Source: [Eubacterium] saphenum
Lineage (GTDB): Bacteria; Bacillota; Clostridia; Oscillospirales; Ruminococcaceae
Reading direction: 5' to 3'
DNA length: 17,104 bases
NCBI GenBank assembly: GCA_004555855.1
Contig: SFJQ01000030.1
Location: 1-17,104, forward strand
Part shown: positions 1 through 11,020 of the stretch, piece after piece
How the letters are laid out: each line of letters begins with the position of its first letter
Position numbering within the stretch: the first letter of the stretch is position 1
Position numbers and translations under genes: made by a program
The notes under the pieces: generated by a model
What the model was told of the DNA's origin: nothing
The model's database searches: none
Seen by the model: the letters and a program-made list of their open reading frames with translations, nothing else

Positions 1-2
1 CT

Positions 3-905
3 TTAGTTCTCATTCTTCGCACCTGCCTTTTCAATAAAGAGTTCGTTCAGGTTCGGTTCGCGCAGCTCATACTTTATCAGCGGGATATCGCTTGAAATAA
101 TCATATTGAGCAGCTTGTGAGCCTGTTCCTCGCTCTGAACGTTGAACGAGCAGCCGTTCGGAGTTTCCTCGGTAATGGTAAGACCGCACTGCTGAGCCAT
201 TCCCGTGATATCGCCCTCGGCTTTTACCGTGAGCTTGACTCTGCCGTAACCTTTTTTAATCGCGTTCAGATTTCCCTGAAGAACAGCCTCTCCGTGATTA
301 AGGATAACTATATCGCGGCAGAACTCCTCGATTGTGGTCATCTGGTGAGATGACATTATAATGTATTTGTTATTCTTGATTTCCTCGCGGATTACGCTCT
401 TGAAAAGCTCCGCGTTTACGGGGTCAAGTCCCGAGAGCGGCTCGTCGAGGATAATAAGCTCGGGGTTCGGGGCAAGCGCCGCGATAAGCTGGATTTTCTG
501 CTGATTACCCTTGGAAAGCTGTTCGGCTCTCTTGTTGCGGTGTTCGTTCACCTCAAGCCGGTCAAACCAATAATCGATAGCCTTTTTCGCTGCGTCGGGC
601 GTCATTCCCTTCAGCGTCATAAAGTACATAAGCTGGTCCATAACCTTGAATTTCGGATAAAGACCGCGTTCCTCCGCGAGATAGCCAATCGGCTTGTCAC
701 ACGCCAAAAACGGCTTGCCGTCCCAGAGGACCTCGCCCTTGTCTGCGGCAAGCATACCGAGAATTATACGGATTGAGGTGGTTTTACCCGCACCGTTTGT
801 TCCCAGAAGCGCAAAAACGCCCGGCTCCTTCAGCTCAAAGGAAAGTCCGTTTACAGCTGTATATTCGCCGTATTTTTTGACAATATTGTTTACGGAAATT
901 GCCAT
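3..905 (-). CDS. ABC transporter ATP-binding protein, NatA/YhaQ-like
   Basis: A 300-residue ABC ATPase that would sit on the cytoplasmic face of an ABC exporter and power it by ATP hydrolysis. Visible motifs: Walker A GTNGAGKTT (35-43), signature LSKGNQQKI (130-138), Walker B LIILDEP (150-156, catalytic E155), D-loop SGLDPV (158-163) and H-loop His187. The Q-loop position reads GYLAEERGLYP (74-84) with Glu instead of Gln; from memory this is usual in the NatA/YhaQ sodium- or drug-efflux subfamily. Residues after about 215 fit the DUF4162-type C-terminal domain of that subfamily. The ATG at 903-905 is preceded by GAAAGGA (914-920), and the gene ends with TAA at 3-5. No permease is in the window; it would be expected just downstream, beyond the left edge. 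The substrate cannot be read from the ATPase. Confidence 0.95.
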   Translation of the reverse strand: MAISVNNIVKKYGEYTAVNGLSFELKEPGVFALLGTNGAGKTTSIRIILGMLAADKGEVLWDGKPFLACDKPIGYLAEERGLYPKFKVMDQLMYFMTLKGMTPDAAKKAIDYWFDRLEVNEHRNKRAEQLSKGNQQKIQLIAALAPNPELIILDEPLSGLDPVNAELFKSVIREEIKNNKYIIMSSHQMTTIEEFCRDIVILNHGEAVLQGNLNAIKKGYGRVKLTVKAEGDITGMAQQCGLTITEETPNGCSFNVQSEEQAHKLLNMIISSDIPLIKYELREPNLNELFIEKAGAKNEN

Positions 906-946
906 TGTTCTGTTCCTTTCTTAATTTAATTGAATTGCTAATCGAT

Positions 947-976
947 ATTATACCACACAATTCCTTCCATTGTCAA
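947..976 (-). promoter_or_regulatory. Sigma-A promoter of the ABC ATPase gene
   Basis: On the minus strand there is a perfect -35 TTGACA (971-976) and a perfect -10 TATAAT (947-952) separated by 18 bp. A TG one base upstream of the -10 gives an extended element. Transcription would start near 940, about 35 nt before the ATG at 905. Confidence 0.85.
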
Positions 977-1000
977 GCACAAACGAGCGATTATTGATGT

Positions 1001-1035
1001 CTTTTCGTGCAACTTATCGACTTTTGGTGCATCTT
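1001..1035. repeat. Tandem imperfect 15-bp direct repeats between divergent promoters
   Basis: CTTTTCGTGCAACTT (1001-1015) and CTTTTGGTGCATCTT (1021-1035) match at 13 of 15 positions and start exactly 20 bp apart, about two helical turns. The core TTnGTGC also occurs once in inverted orientation at 977-983 beside the -35 of the leftward promoter. The pair lies between that promoter and the rpoB promoter, where an operator or UP-like site could act. No regulator is identified, so the function is inference only. Confidence 0.4.
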
Positions 1036-1076
1036 GTTGGAATAAGCGGGAAGAAAAAATTTTTTCAAAAAACAGC

Positions 1077-1105
1077 TTGACAAATTGATTAATTTGTGGT
1101 AAAAT
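1077..1105 (+). promoter_or_regulatory. Sigma-A promoter of rpoB-rpoC
   Basis: A perfect TTGACA (1077-1082), a 17-bp spacer and TAAAAT (1100-1105), with TG one base before the -10 (1097-1098) making it extended. The A/T-rich tract at 1051-1072 upstream could act as an UP element. The predicted start near 1112 leaves a leader of about 100 nt. A CTCGG/CCGAG pair (1134-1138 with 1181-1185) could close a loose stem in that leader, too weak to call an attenuator. Confidence 0.85.
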
Positions 1106-1212
1106 ATTAAAATGTATCATAATGGAGAATTATCTCGGACAGCAGGAAACGTGCGTTAGAAAAGCGTGTTTTTTGCGAAACCGAGTGAGCAAAAGCAGGA
1201 GGAAAAAAGCCG

Positions 1213-5058
<3,846 letters not shown>

Positions 5059-5070
5059 GAAGTTCGGTGA

Positions 5071-5103
5071 GCGGTTTAGCGCGTGACAAGCGCGTTAAAC
5101 TGC
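5071..5103 (+). other. Strong RNA hairpin between rpoB and rpoC
   Basis: GCGGTTTAGCGCG (5071-5083) pairs with CGCGTTAAACTGC (5091-5103) over 13 bp including two G-U wobbles, with a 7-nt loop TGACAAG (5084-5090). No T-run follows, so it is not an intrinsic terminator. It begins 13 nt after the rpoB stop and ends 10 nt before the rpoC ribosome binding site (GAGAGG, 5114-5119). Likely roles are RNase processing, mRNA stabilisation or setting the rpoB/rpoC translation balance; this is inference. Confidence 0.75.
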
Positions 5104-5125
5104 AAATCAGATAGAGAGGTATATA

Positions 5126-8100
5126 ATGGGTTTTAGTGTATTCGAGTCTATGAAAATAGGACTTGCTTCCCCCGAGCAGATTAGAGCATGGTCGCACGGC
5201 GAGGTTCAGCGCGCCGAAACCATAAACTACCGCAGCCAGAAGCCCGAAAAATTCGGTCTTTTCTGCGAGAGAATTTTTGGCCCGCAGAAGGACTGGGAGT
5301 GCAACTGCGGAAAGTACAAGAGAATCCGCTTTAAGGGCAAAATCTGCGAAAAGTGCGGAGTTGAGGTTACAAGAAGCAAGGTTCGCCGCGAGAGAATGGG
5401 ACATATCGAGCTTGCCGCTCCCGTTTCGCATATCTGGTATTACAAGGGCACTCCTTCAAGAATTGGACAAATCCTCGACCTTTCTCCGAAAATTCTTGAG
5501 CAGGTGCTGTATTTCACAAGCTATATCGTAATCGACCCCGGCGAGAACACGGGTTATGTCAAGAAGCAGGTTCTCGATGAAAGAGAATACAGTCAGGCTG
5601 TTATGAAATACTCCGGAAAGGACTACCATTTCCGTGCGGGAATGGGCGCGGAGGCAATCAAGGAGCTGCTTCAGGAAATCGACCTCGACGCTCTCGCCGA
5701 TGAACTCAGAGCGGAGCTTGAAACAACGTCCGCAGGTCAGAAGCAGATTAAGCTGCTGCGCCGTCTTGATGTTGTTGAGGCGTTCCGTCAGAGCGGAAAC
5801 CGTCCCGAATGGATGATTCTGGACGTAATTCCCGTAATTCCTCCGGATATTCGTCCGATGGTACAGCTCGACGGCGGAAGATACGCTACTTCCGATTTGA
5901 ACGAGCTTTACCGCAAGGTTGTTATGAGAAACAACCGTCTTAAAGAGCTTCTCAACAAGAAAGCTCCCGATTTGATTGTAAGAAACGAAAAACGTATGCT
6001 TCAGGAAGCCGTTGACGCGCTCATCGACAACGGCAGACACGGCAGAGCGTACACCGGCTCCAACAACCGTGCGCTCAAGTCGCTTTCCGATATGCTTAAA
6101 GGTAAGCAGGGACGTTTCCGTCAGAACCTGCTCGGTAAGCGTGTTGACTATTCGGGACGTTCGGTTATCGTTGTAGGTCCCGAACTTAAGATGGACCAGT
6201 GCGGTCTGCCGAAGGAAATGGCGCTCGAGCTGTTCAAACCGTTCGTGCTCAACGACCTCGTAAAGAAGGGCGTTTCCCCGAACATCAAGCAGGCGAAAAA
6301 GCTGGTTGAGCGCTCGGACGACAAGGTTTGGGACTCGCTCGAAAACGTAATCCAGAACCACCCCGTTCTGCTTAACCGTGCGCCTACGCTTCACAGACTC
6401 GGTATTCAGGCGTTCCAGCCCGTTCTAGTCGAGGGCAGAGCAATCAAGCTCCACCCGCTTTGCTGTACCGCATTTAACGCGGACTTCGACGGCGACCAGA
6501 TGGCAGTTCACCTCCCGCTTTCCGATGAGGCACAGGAAGAAGCAAGAAACCTTATGCTTGCTGCGAAAAACCTGCTCAAGCCGTCAGACGGAAAGCCCGT
6601 AACCGTTCCTACGCAGGATATGGTTCTCGGCTCGTACTATCTGACAATCGACAAGGCAGGCGAAAAGGGCGAGGGCAAGGTGTTCCGCGACGCTGCCGAG
6701 GCGATTATGGCTTATCAGGACGGCGTTATCACAATTCACGCGGCAATCAAGGTTCGCGTTACCAAGGAAATCGGCGACATCACCATTTCCCGAATTGTCC
6801 CGACAACCGCAGGTAAAATCATCTTCAACGAGCACATTCCGCAGGATTTGGGCTACGTTGACAGAACAGACCCCGACCACCAGCTCGATTATGAGATTGG
6901 TTTCAAGGTTGGTAAAAAGCAGCTCGGTCAGATTATCGACCGCTGCCTGAAAATCCACGGCACAAGCACCACAGCTCAGGTTCTCGATAAAATCAAGGCG
7001 ATGGGCTACAAATACTCAACTCGTTCGGGTATAACGGTTGCGGTCTGCGACGCGGAAATTCCTCCGCAGAAGGCGGAAATCCTCGCACAAGCGGACAAGG
7101 CAATCGAAAAAATCACCAAGCAGTACAGACGCGGCTTCATCTCGAACGCCGAGCGCAAGGAGAGCTTCATCAACATCTGGAACAAGGCAACTGACGACGT
7201 TTCTGCGGCTCTTACCAACAACCTCGACCAGTACAACAACATCTTTATGATGGCTGATTCGGGAGCGCGTGGTTCTACGGCGCAGATTAGACAGCTTGCC
7301 GGAATGCGCGGACTTATCGCGAACACCTCCGGTGCGACAATCGAAATGCCTATCAGAGCGAATTACCGTGAAGGACTGAACGTCCTCGAGTACTTCATCT
7401 CCTCGCGTGGTGCGCGTAAAGGTCTTGCCGATACCGCGCTTCGTACAGCCGACTCGGGTTATCTGACAAGACGTCTTGTCGATGTATCTCAGGAGGTTAT
7501 CATCAGAGGCGACGACTGCGGTACAGAAAACGGTATTGAGGTTTACGAAATCCGCGAGGGCAGCGAGCTTGTCGAAAAGCTCCACGAGCGTCTTGTCGGA
7601 CGTTACCTCACGAAGGATTTCACAGCGCCTGACGGTTCTTTCACCATCAGCAAGAACAAGCTGCTCGATGACGCAGACGCTGCGAAAATCGTTAAATCGG
7701 GCGTTCAGAAGATTGAGGTTCGCTCGGTTCTCACCTGTGAAATGAGAAACGGCGTTTGCGCGAAGTGCTACGGCGCGTCCCTTGCAAACGGTCAGCTTAT
7801 CAACCGCGGCGAAGCAGTCGGAGTTATCGCGGCGCAGTCCATCGGCGAGCCGGGTACACAGCTCACGATGAGAACGTTCCACACGGGCGGTATCGCGTCT
7901 GCCGAGGATATTACGCAGGGTCTTCCGCGTGTTGAAGAGCTTTTCGAGAGCCGTCACCCGAAGAATGCCGCTATTATCACAAGAATTGCGGGAACGGTTC
8001 GCTTTGAGGAAATCAAGAAAACCCGCCACGCTATTATCACAGCCGACGATGGAACCGAGGAAATGTATGCAGTTCCTTACGGATATCGTCCGAAGGTTCA

Positions 8101-8725
8101 GACGGGCGACAGAGTTGAGGTCGGCGACGCGCTGACCGAAGGTTCCGTAAACCCGCCCGATATTCTCGCAGTCAAGGGCGAAAAGGAAGTCCAGAACTAC
8201 ATCATCAGCGAGGTTCAGAAGGTTTATCGTCTGCAGGGTGTTGATATCAACGATAAGCACATCGAGGTAATCGTTCGCCAGATGATGAGAAAGGTTCGCA
8301 TAACAGAGCCGGGCAGCACTTATATGCTTGCGGGAACGGTTCTCGGCAAGAATGAATACGCAGAGCTTATCGACGACCTGAAAAAGCGCGAGGAAAACGG
8401 CGAAGCTGTTGTTTATCCGAGCTGCGAGCCGGTACTTCTCGGTATCACAAAGGCGTCGCTGGCAACCGACAGCTTTATGTCGGCGGCGTCCTTCCAGGAA
8501 ACCACGAGAGTGCTCACCGAAGCGGCAATTCGCGGCAAGGTTGACCCGCTCACCGGTCTGAAGGAAAATATCATCATAGGCAAGCTTATCCCTGCGGGAA
8601 CGGGACTTATCGCAGCTGAAAAGGCTGCAAAAGAAGCGGAAGAAGAAAAAGCCGCTCAGGAAGCTGCACAAGAGGCTTTGGCTGAAGAAGCACCGTCCGA
8701 AACCACTGAACAGCCCACCGAATAA
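5126..8725 (+). CDS. rpoC: DNA-directed RNA polymerase subunit beta'
   Basis: The 1199-residue beta' subunit, carrying the catalytic Mg2+ site. Visible in order: zinc-binding C59, C61, C74 and C77; catalytic loop NADFDGDQM at 451-459 (D453, D455, D457); bridge helix from about 755; second zinc site C798, C871, C878, C881; trigger loop LTMRTFH ending at His919. The length matches Gram-positive RpoC without the large trigger-loop insertion. In the bridge helix the motif reads ISSRGARKGL, with Arg761 where most bacteria have His (E. coli H777). The last 37 residues (1163-1199) are a low-complexity Ala/Glu tail. ATG follows GAGAGG (5114-5119) with a short spacer, 67 bp after rpoB in the same operon; a terminator follows directly. 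Confidence 0.99.
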   Translation: MGFSVFESMKIGLASPEQIRAWSHGEVQRAETINYRSQKPEKFGLFCERIFGPQKDWECNCGKYKRIRFKGKICEKCGVEVTRSKVRRERMGHIELAAPVSHIWYYKGTPSRIGQILDLSPKILEQVLYFTSYIVIDPGENTGYVKKQVLDEREYSQAVMKYSGKDYHFRAGMGAEAIKELLQEIDLDALADELRAELETTSAGQKQIKLLRRLDVVEAFRQSGNRPEWMILDVIPVIPPDIRPMVQLDGGRYATSDLNELYRKVVMRNNRLKELLNKKAPDLIVRNEKRMLQEAVDALIDNGRHGRAYTGSNNRALKSLSDMLKGKQGRFRQNLLGKRVDYSGRSVIVVGPELKMDQCGLPKEMALELFKPFVLNDLVKKGVSPNIKQAKKLVERSDDKVWDSLENVIQNHPVLLNRAPTLHRLGIQAFQPVLVEGRAIKLHPLCCTAFNADFDGDQMAVHLPLSDEAQEEARNLMLAAKNLLKPSDGKPVTVPTQDMVLGSYYLTIDKAGEKGEGKVFRDAAEAIMAYQDGVITIHAAIKVRVTKEIGDITISRIVPTTAGKIIFNEHIPQDLGYVDRTDPDHQLDYEIGFKVGKKQLGQIIDRCLKIHGTSTTAQVLDKIKAMGYKYSTRSGITVAVCDAEIPPQKAEILAQADKAIEKITKQYRRGFISNAERKESFINIWNKATDDVSAALTNNLDQYNNIFMMADSGARGSTAQIRQLAGMRGLIANTSGATIEMPIRANYREGLNVLEYFISSRGARKGLADTALRTADSGYLTRRLVDVSQEVIIRGDDCGTENGIEVYEIREGSELVEKLHERLVGRYLTKDFTAPDGSFTISKNKLLDDADAAKIVKSGVQKIEVRSVLTCEMRNGVCAKCYGASLANGQLINRGEAVGVIAAQSIGEPGTQLTMRTFHTGGIASAEDITQGLPRVEELFESRHPKNAAIITRIAGTVRFEEIKKTRHAIITADDGTEEMYAVPYGYRPKVQTGDRVEVGDALTEGSVNPPDILAVKGEKEVQNYIISEVQKVYRLQGVDINDKHIEVIVRQMMRKVRITEPGSTYMLAGTVLGKNEYAELIDDLKKREENGEAVVYPSCEPVLLGITKASLATDSFMSAASFQETTRVLTEAAIRGKVDPLTGLKENIIIGKLIPAGTGLIAAEKAAKEAEEEKAAQEAAQEALAEEAPSETTEQPTE

Positions 8726-8730
8726 AATCC

Positions 8731-8765
8731 AACAGGCGTTTGCTAAAGCAGGCGCCTGTTTTTTT
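8731..8765 (+). terminator. Rho-independent terminator of rpoB-rpoC
   Basis: AACAGGCGTTTGC (8731-8743) pairs with GCAGGCGCCTGTT (8748-8760), a 13-bp stem with two G-U pairs and the tetraloop TAAA. A run of seven T (8759-8765) follows. It begins 5 nt after the rpoC stop. Confidence 0.93.
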
Positions 8766-8776
8766 GTCAAGAGCAT

Positions 8777-8813
8777 AAAAAATAACGAGCCGAAATAATT
8801 CAGCTCGTTATTT
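8777..8813 (-). terminator. Rho-independent terminator of the leftward rimI-end operon
   Basis: GCTCGTTATTT (8803-8813) and AAATAACGAGC (8780-8790) form an 11-bp stem around a 12-nt loop that can add three inner pairs. Read on the minus strand, the stem runs into T residues at 8782-8777, placing the terminator 18 bp after the rimI stop. It lies back to back with the rpoC terminator, so the two convergent units are insulated. Termination rightward is possible but weaker, with only three T. Confidence 0.85.
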
Positions 8814-8831
8814 ATGTTGAAATTTATACAA

Positions 8832-9245
8832 TCAGGTCGTTTCGGTGTGTTTCATCACAACCGCGTCATCGTCGGGATAATAGTCCCGCCTGAGCGCGAT
8901 TTTCTGAAAACCAAGCTTTTCGTACAGAGCGAGCGCAGGCGCGTTTTTGCTCCGCACCTCGAGAAAGCACGCAGCAGCGCCGTTTTCACGCATTTTTCCG
9001 AGTAGCCTTACGAGCATTTTTTCGGCAATTCCCTGCTTTCGCCACTCGCTGAGAACGCAGATTTTCAGCAGCTCCGCCTCGTCCGCAACCACCCGCCCGA
9101 GCGCGTAGCCGACAATTTTCCCGTCGCGCTCCTCGGTTTCGAGAACCGAAAGCAGGCTATTTATTTCACATTCGAGCATTTTCTCCGTCCACGGATTGCC
9201 AAAGCAAGATCGCTCAACGTAATATAATTCGTCAATTATACCCAA
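8832..9245 (-). CDS. rimI: RimI-like GNAT N-acetyltransferase, N-terminus uncertain
   Basis: A GNAT enzyme that would transfer acetyl from acetyl-CoA to a protein N-terminus (ribosomal protein bS18 in the classic RimI case). Seen: the acetyl-CoA loop WRKQGIAEKML, then LEVRSKNAPALALYEKLGF, and a C-terminus of the RYYPDDDAVVM type characteristic of RimI. The only start the frame allows is TTG at 9243-9245, because an in-frame TGA lies at 9252-9254. This gives 137 residues and leaves out the first beta strand found in family members. The preceding gene ends in TGATG (9264-9260), a typical coupled stop/start, and its ATG reads eight codons (MGFELLWV) in another frame before stopping at 9236-9238. 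A one-base shift would join that peptide to this frame. RimI identity is firm; start and integrity are not. Confidence 0.85.
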   Translation of the reverse strand: MGIIDELYYVERSCFGNPWTEKMLECEINSLLSVLETEERDGKIVGYALGRVVADEAELLKICVLSEWRKQGIAEKMLVRLLGKMRENGAAACFLEVRSKNAPALALYEKLGFQKIALRRDYYPDDDAVVMKHTETT

Positions 9246-9261
9246 AGTAATTCAAATCCCA

Positions 9262-10518
9262 TCACTTTTCAACAGAAATTTTACGCGCCTCGCAGTAGAA
9301 ACGCTTGTCGTTTGCGTGACCCATCGAGAAAGTTTTCCTCGGGAGCGCGCCGTCCTTGACAACCGTCGGGAACAGCTCGCTTTTTTGCATAGAAGGGAGC
9401 AGAAATCCCATCGCAGACCCGTTTTCGCAGATTTTCCGCACAACGTCCTCGCCGTGAATGTAATCGACCTCGCCGCCGTTCTTTTCAAGAAAATCATCGA
9501 TAAAGCGCTGGAGCGAACCGACCGTAAGGTTTGAATTTGGCTTTGTTATGCCGAATTTCTCGGTTTTGCCGCTAAATACAACCGAAAATTCCTGCGCGGC
9601 TTTTTCTGTCGTAAGCCCGAGAAATTCCGTCATTTCTTTATACAATTTGTCGAAATCTGCATTATATATTACTCTGTGTATTGCTTCAAACTCCAGCGCG
9701 TCGCAGTGAAGATTGACCACCTCGACCAAAGCGTAACGCGCTAAAGCCGCATCAGGACTGCCCTCACGCTTTTTTCGCTCGTAGCACTCCTTGGCGGTTG
9801 CGAGCGAGTGGTTGCCGTCGCCCATCGCGTACAAAAGTACCTCCTCGTTGTTCAAGCCGTAGCGCTCGTTAAACGCAGCCTTGTCGGCAAGCTTGTCCAG
9901 CGCGGCGAGAACGCCGTCTGCGGCTTCCCCGCTCACCTCGAAGCCCTCGAGATGCCCGCCGTTCTGCATCAGCTCAAAGTTGTACAGCTCGGGCAAATCC
10001 CGCTCCAGAAGCGGCTCGATGACGGTTTTCTGCGGGTCATCAATGAGTATCATAATGTGCGGCAGCTCCAGCGGCGCGTTCAGGCGGATTTTCACCCTCG
10101 GCGGAATGCGCGCGGCAACGGTCGCCTCAGTCGCGCGAACCTGCGACTTGCTGCCCTTGTTGTAGTCATACATTTCAAGGTCGATTGCGCCGATAAGACC
10201 GGGACGCAGCCGTCCGTCAGCCTGCGTCCTTTTGGTGAGTACGAAGCAATTTTTGTGCAAATCAAACAAATTTGATTGCAAATATTCGTTCATTGTGCCG
10301 TTAATCTTGGCAACTCGCTCCTCCTCGTCACCGTCCCCAAGGAACACCTCGGGCAAAATCAACTTCAGCGTTGACGGGGACTTTCCGACGATTTCGGCGG
10401 TTTTCTGCCAATAGTCGCGCTCGCCCGTGTACTGGTCGCACGCGACAACCGACCATTTCGTCATTTCCTCGCCCGTGAGCTTTGGGAGCAAGATGTCCGC
10501 TGTTGAAAAAGCTGTCAT
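9262..10518 (-). CDS. DUF1015 family protein
   Basis: A 418-residue soluble protein of the DUF1015 family, recognised from its N-terminal pattern (DILLPKLTGEE, KWSVVACDQYT, STLKLILPEVFL) and the conserved GDGNHSLATAK motif (233-243, His237). No signal peptide or membrane segment is seen. The family's biochemical role is not settled to my knowledge; I recall members near serine biosynthesis genes in some clostridia, but none are present here. ATG at 10516-10518 follows AGGAAGG (10524-10530, minus strand) with a 5-nt spacer. It lies 114 bp after the PAS gene and just before rimI, with its stop overlapping a potential ATG (TGATG). The 114-bp gap shows no terminator and only a weak promoter candidate. 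Confidence 0.9.
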   Translation of the reverse strand: MTAFSTADILLPKLTGEEMTKWSVVACDQYTGERDYWQKTAEIVGKSPSTLKLILPEVFLGDGDEEERVAKINGTMNEYLQSNLFDLHKNCFVLTKRTQADGRLRPGLIGAIDLEMYDYNKGSKSQVRATEATVAARIPPRVKIRLNAPLELPHIMILIDDPQKTVIEPLLERDLPELYNFELMQNGGHLEGFEVSGEAADGVLAALDKLADKAAFNERYGLNNEEVLLYAMGDGNHSLATAKECYERKKREGSPDAALARYALVEVVNLHCDALEFEAIHRVIYNADFDKLYKEMTEFLGLTTEKAAQEFSVVFSGKTEKFGITKPNSNLTVGSLQRFIDDFLEKNGGEVDYIHGEDVVRKICENGSAMGFLLPSMQKSELFPTVVKDGALPRKTFSMGHANDKRFYCEARKISVEK

Positions 10519-10632
10519 AAAAACCTTCCTTTTTTATACATTTTGCAATATTTACAGAAAATTCTACAATTTGCAACAATACAATTCGTTAAATTTCCGC
10601 AGAATATTACATATTAAAAACAAATTCGCGCG

Positions 10633-11010
10633 TTATACCAAATCATACAACTTCATAGTTTCGGGATTTCGGTACTCGTGCTTCTCGTAATAACCGATAA
10701 GCGCGCCGTTTTCATCGCGCAGCGCGACCATATAAACGTCCTTGTTTTCCCTATCGTTGTGGTAGGTGAACACAAGATTGTTGTCGGGACTCTTGGCGAA
10801 CCACTCGACAACCTCGCGGATTTTCGCGTTAGAATCGGCGTTGTGGCAGTCGAAAATGCTCTTTCCGACCAGCTCGCCGTACTTTCCATAACGCGTCCGC
10901 GCAGCGGGATTCAAATAAATTATCTCGTGGCGCAGATTGCATATAACCACGGCGCTTCTATCCTGCTCCGCAATACTTCTGAAATAGGGCGCTAAGCTGT
11001 TATTTTCCAT
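10633..11010 (-). CDS. Single-domain PAS protein
   Basis: A 125-residue protein consisting of one PAS fold. Residues 8-35 read like a PAS helix and first strands (YFRSIAEQDRSAVVICN, then EIIYLNPAA). GKSIFDCHNADSNAKI follows at 49-64, with His56, and two late strands cover NLVFTYH and VYMVALRD. The DCHN segment resembles the DCHP motif of PAS domains of the PAS_10 type that I associate with DUF438 proteins. No kinase, cyclase or DNA-binding output domain is attached, so it may sense a ligand or redox state and act on a partner. I chose the ATG at 11008-11010 because GAAAGG (11017-11022) sits 6 nt upstream, overlapping the polA stop; an open frame reaches further into polA but has no better signal. 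The 10-bp gap to polA implies cotranscription. Confidence 0.8.
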   Translation of the reverse strand: MENNSLAPYFRSIAEQDRSAVVICNLRHEIIYLNPAARTRYGKYGELVGKSIFDCHNADSNAKIREVVEWFAKSPDNNLVFTYHNDRENKDVYMVALRDENGALIGYYEKHEYRNPETMKLYDLV

Positions 11011-11020
11011 AATTTTCCTT

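Noticed and set aside
10519..10632. Promoter for DUF1015-rimI in the 114-bp gap (minus strand TTGCAA, 16 bp, TAAATA).
   Set aside because: The match to consensus is weak and the stretch is simply A/T-rich; no terminator separates the PAS gene, so readthrough is at least as likely.
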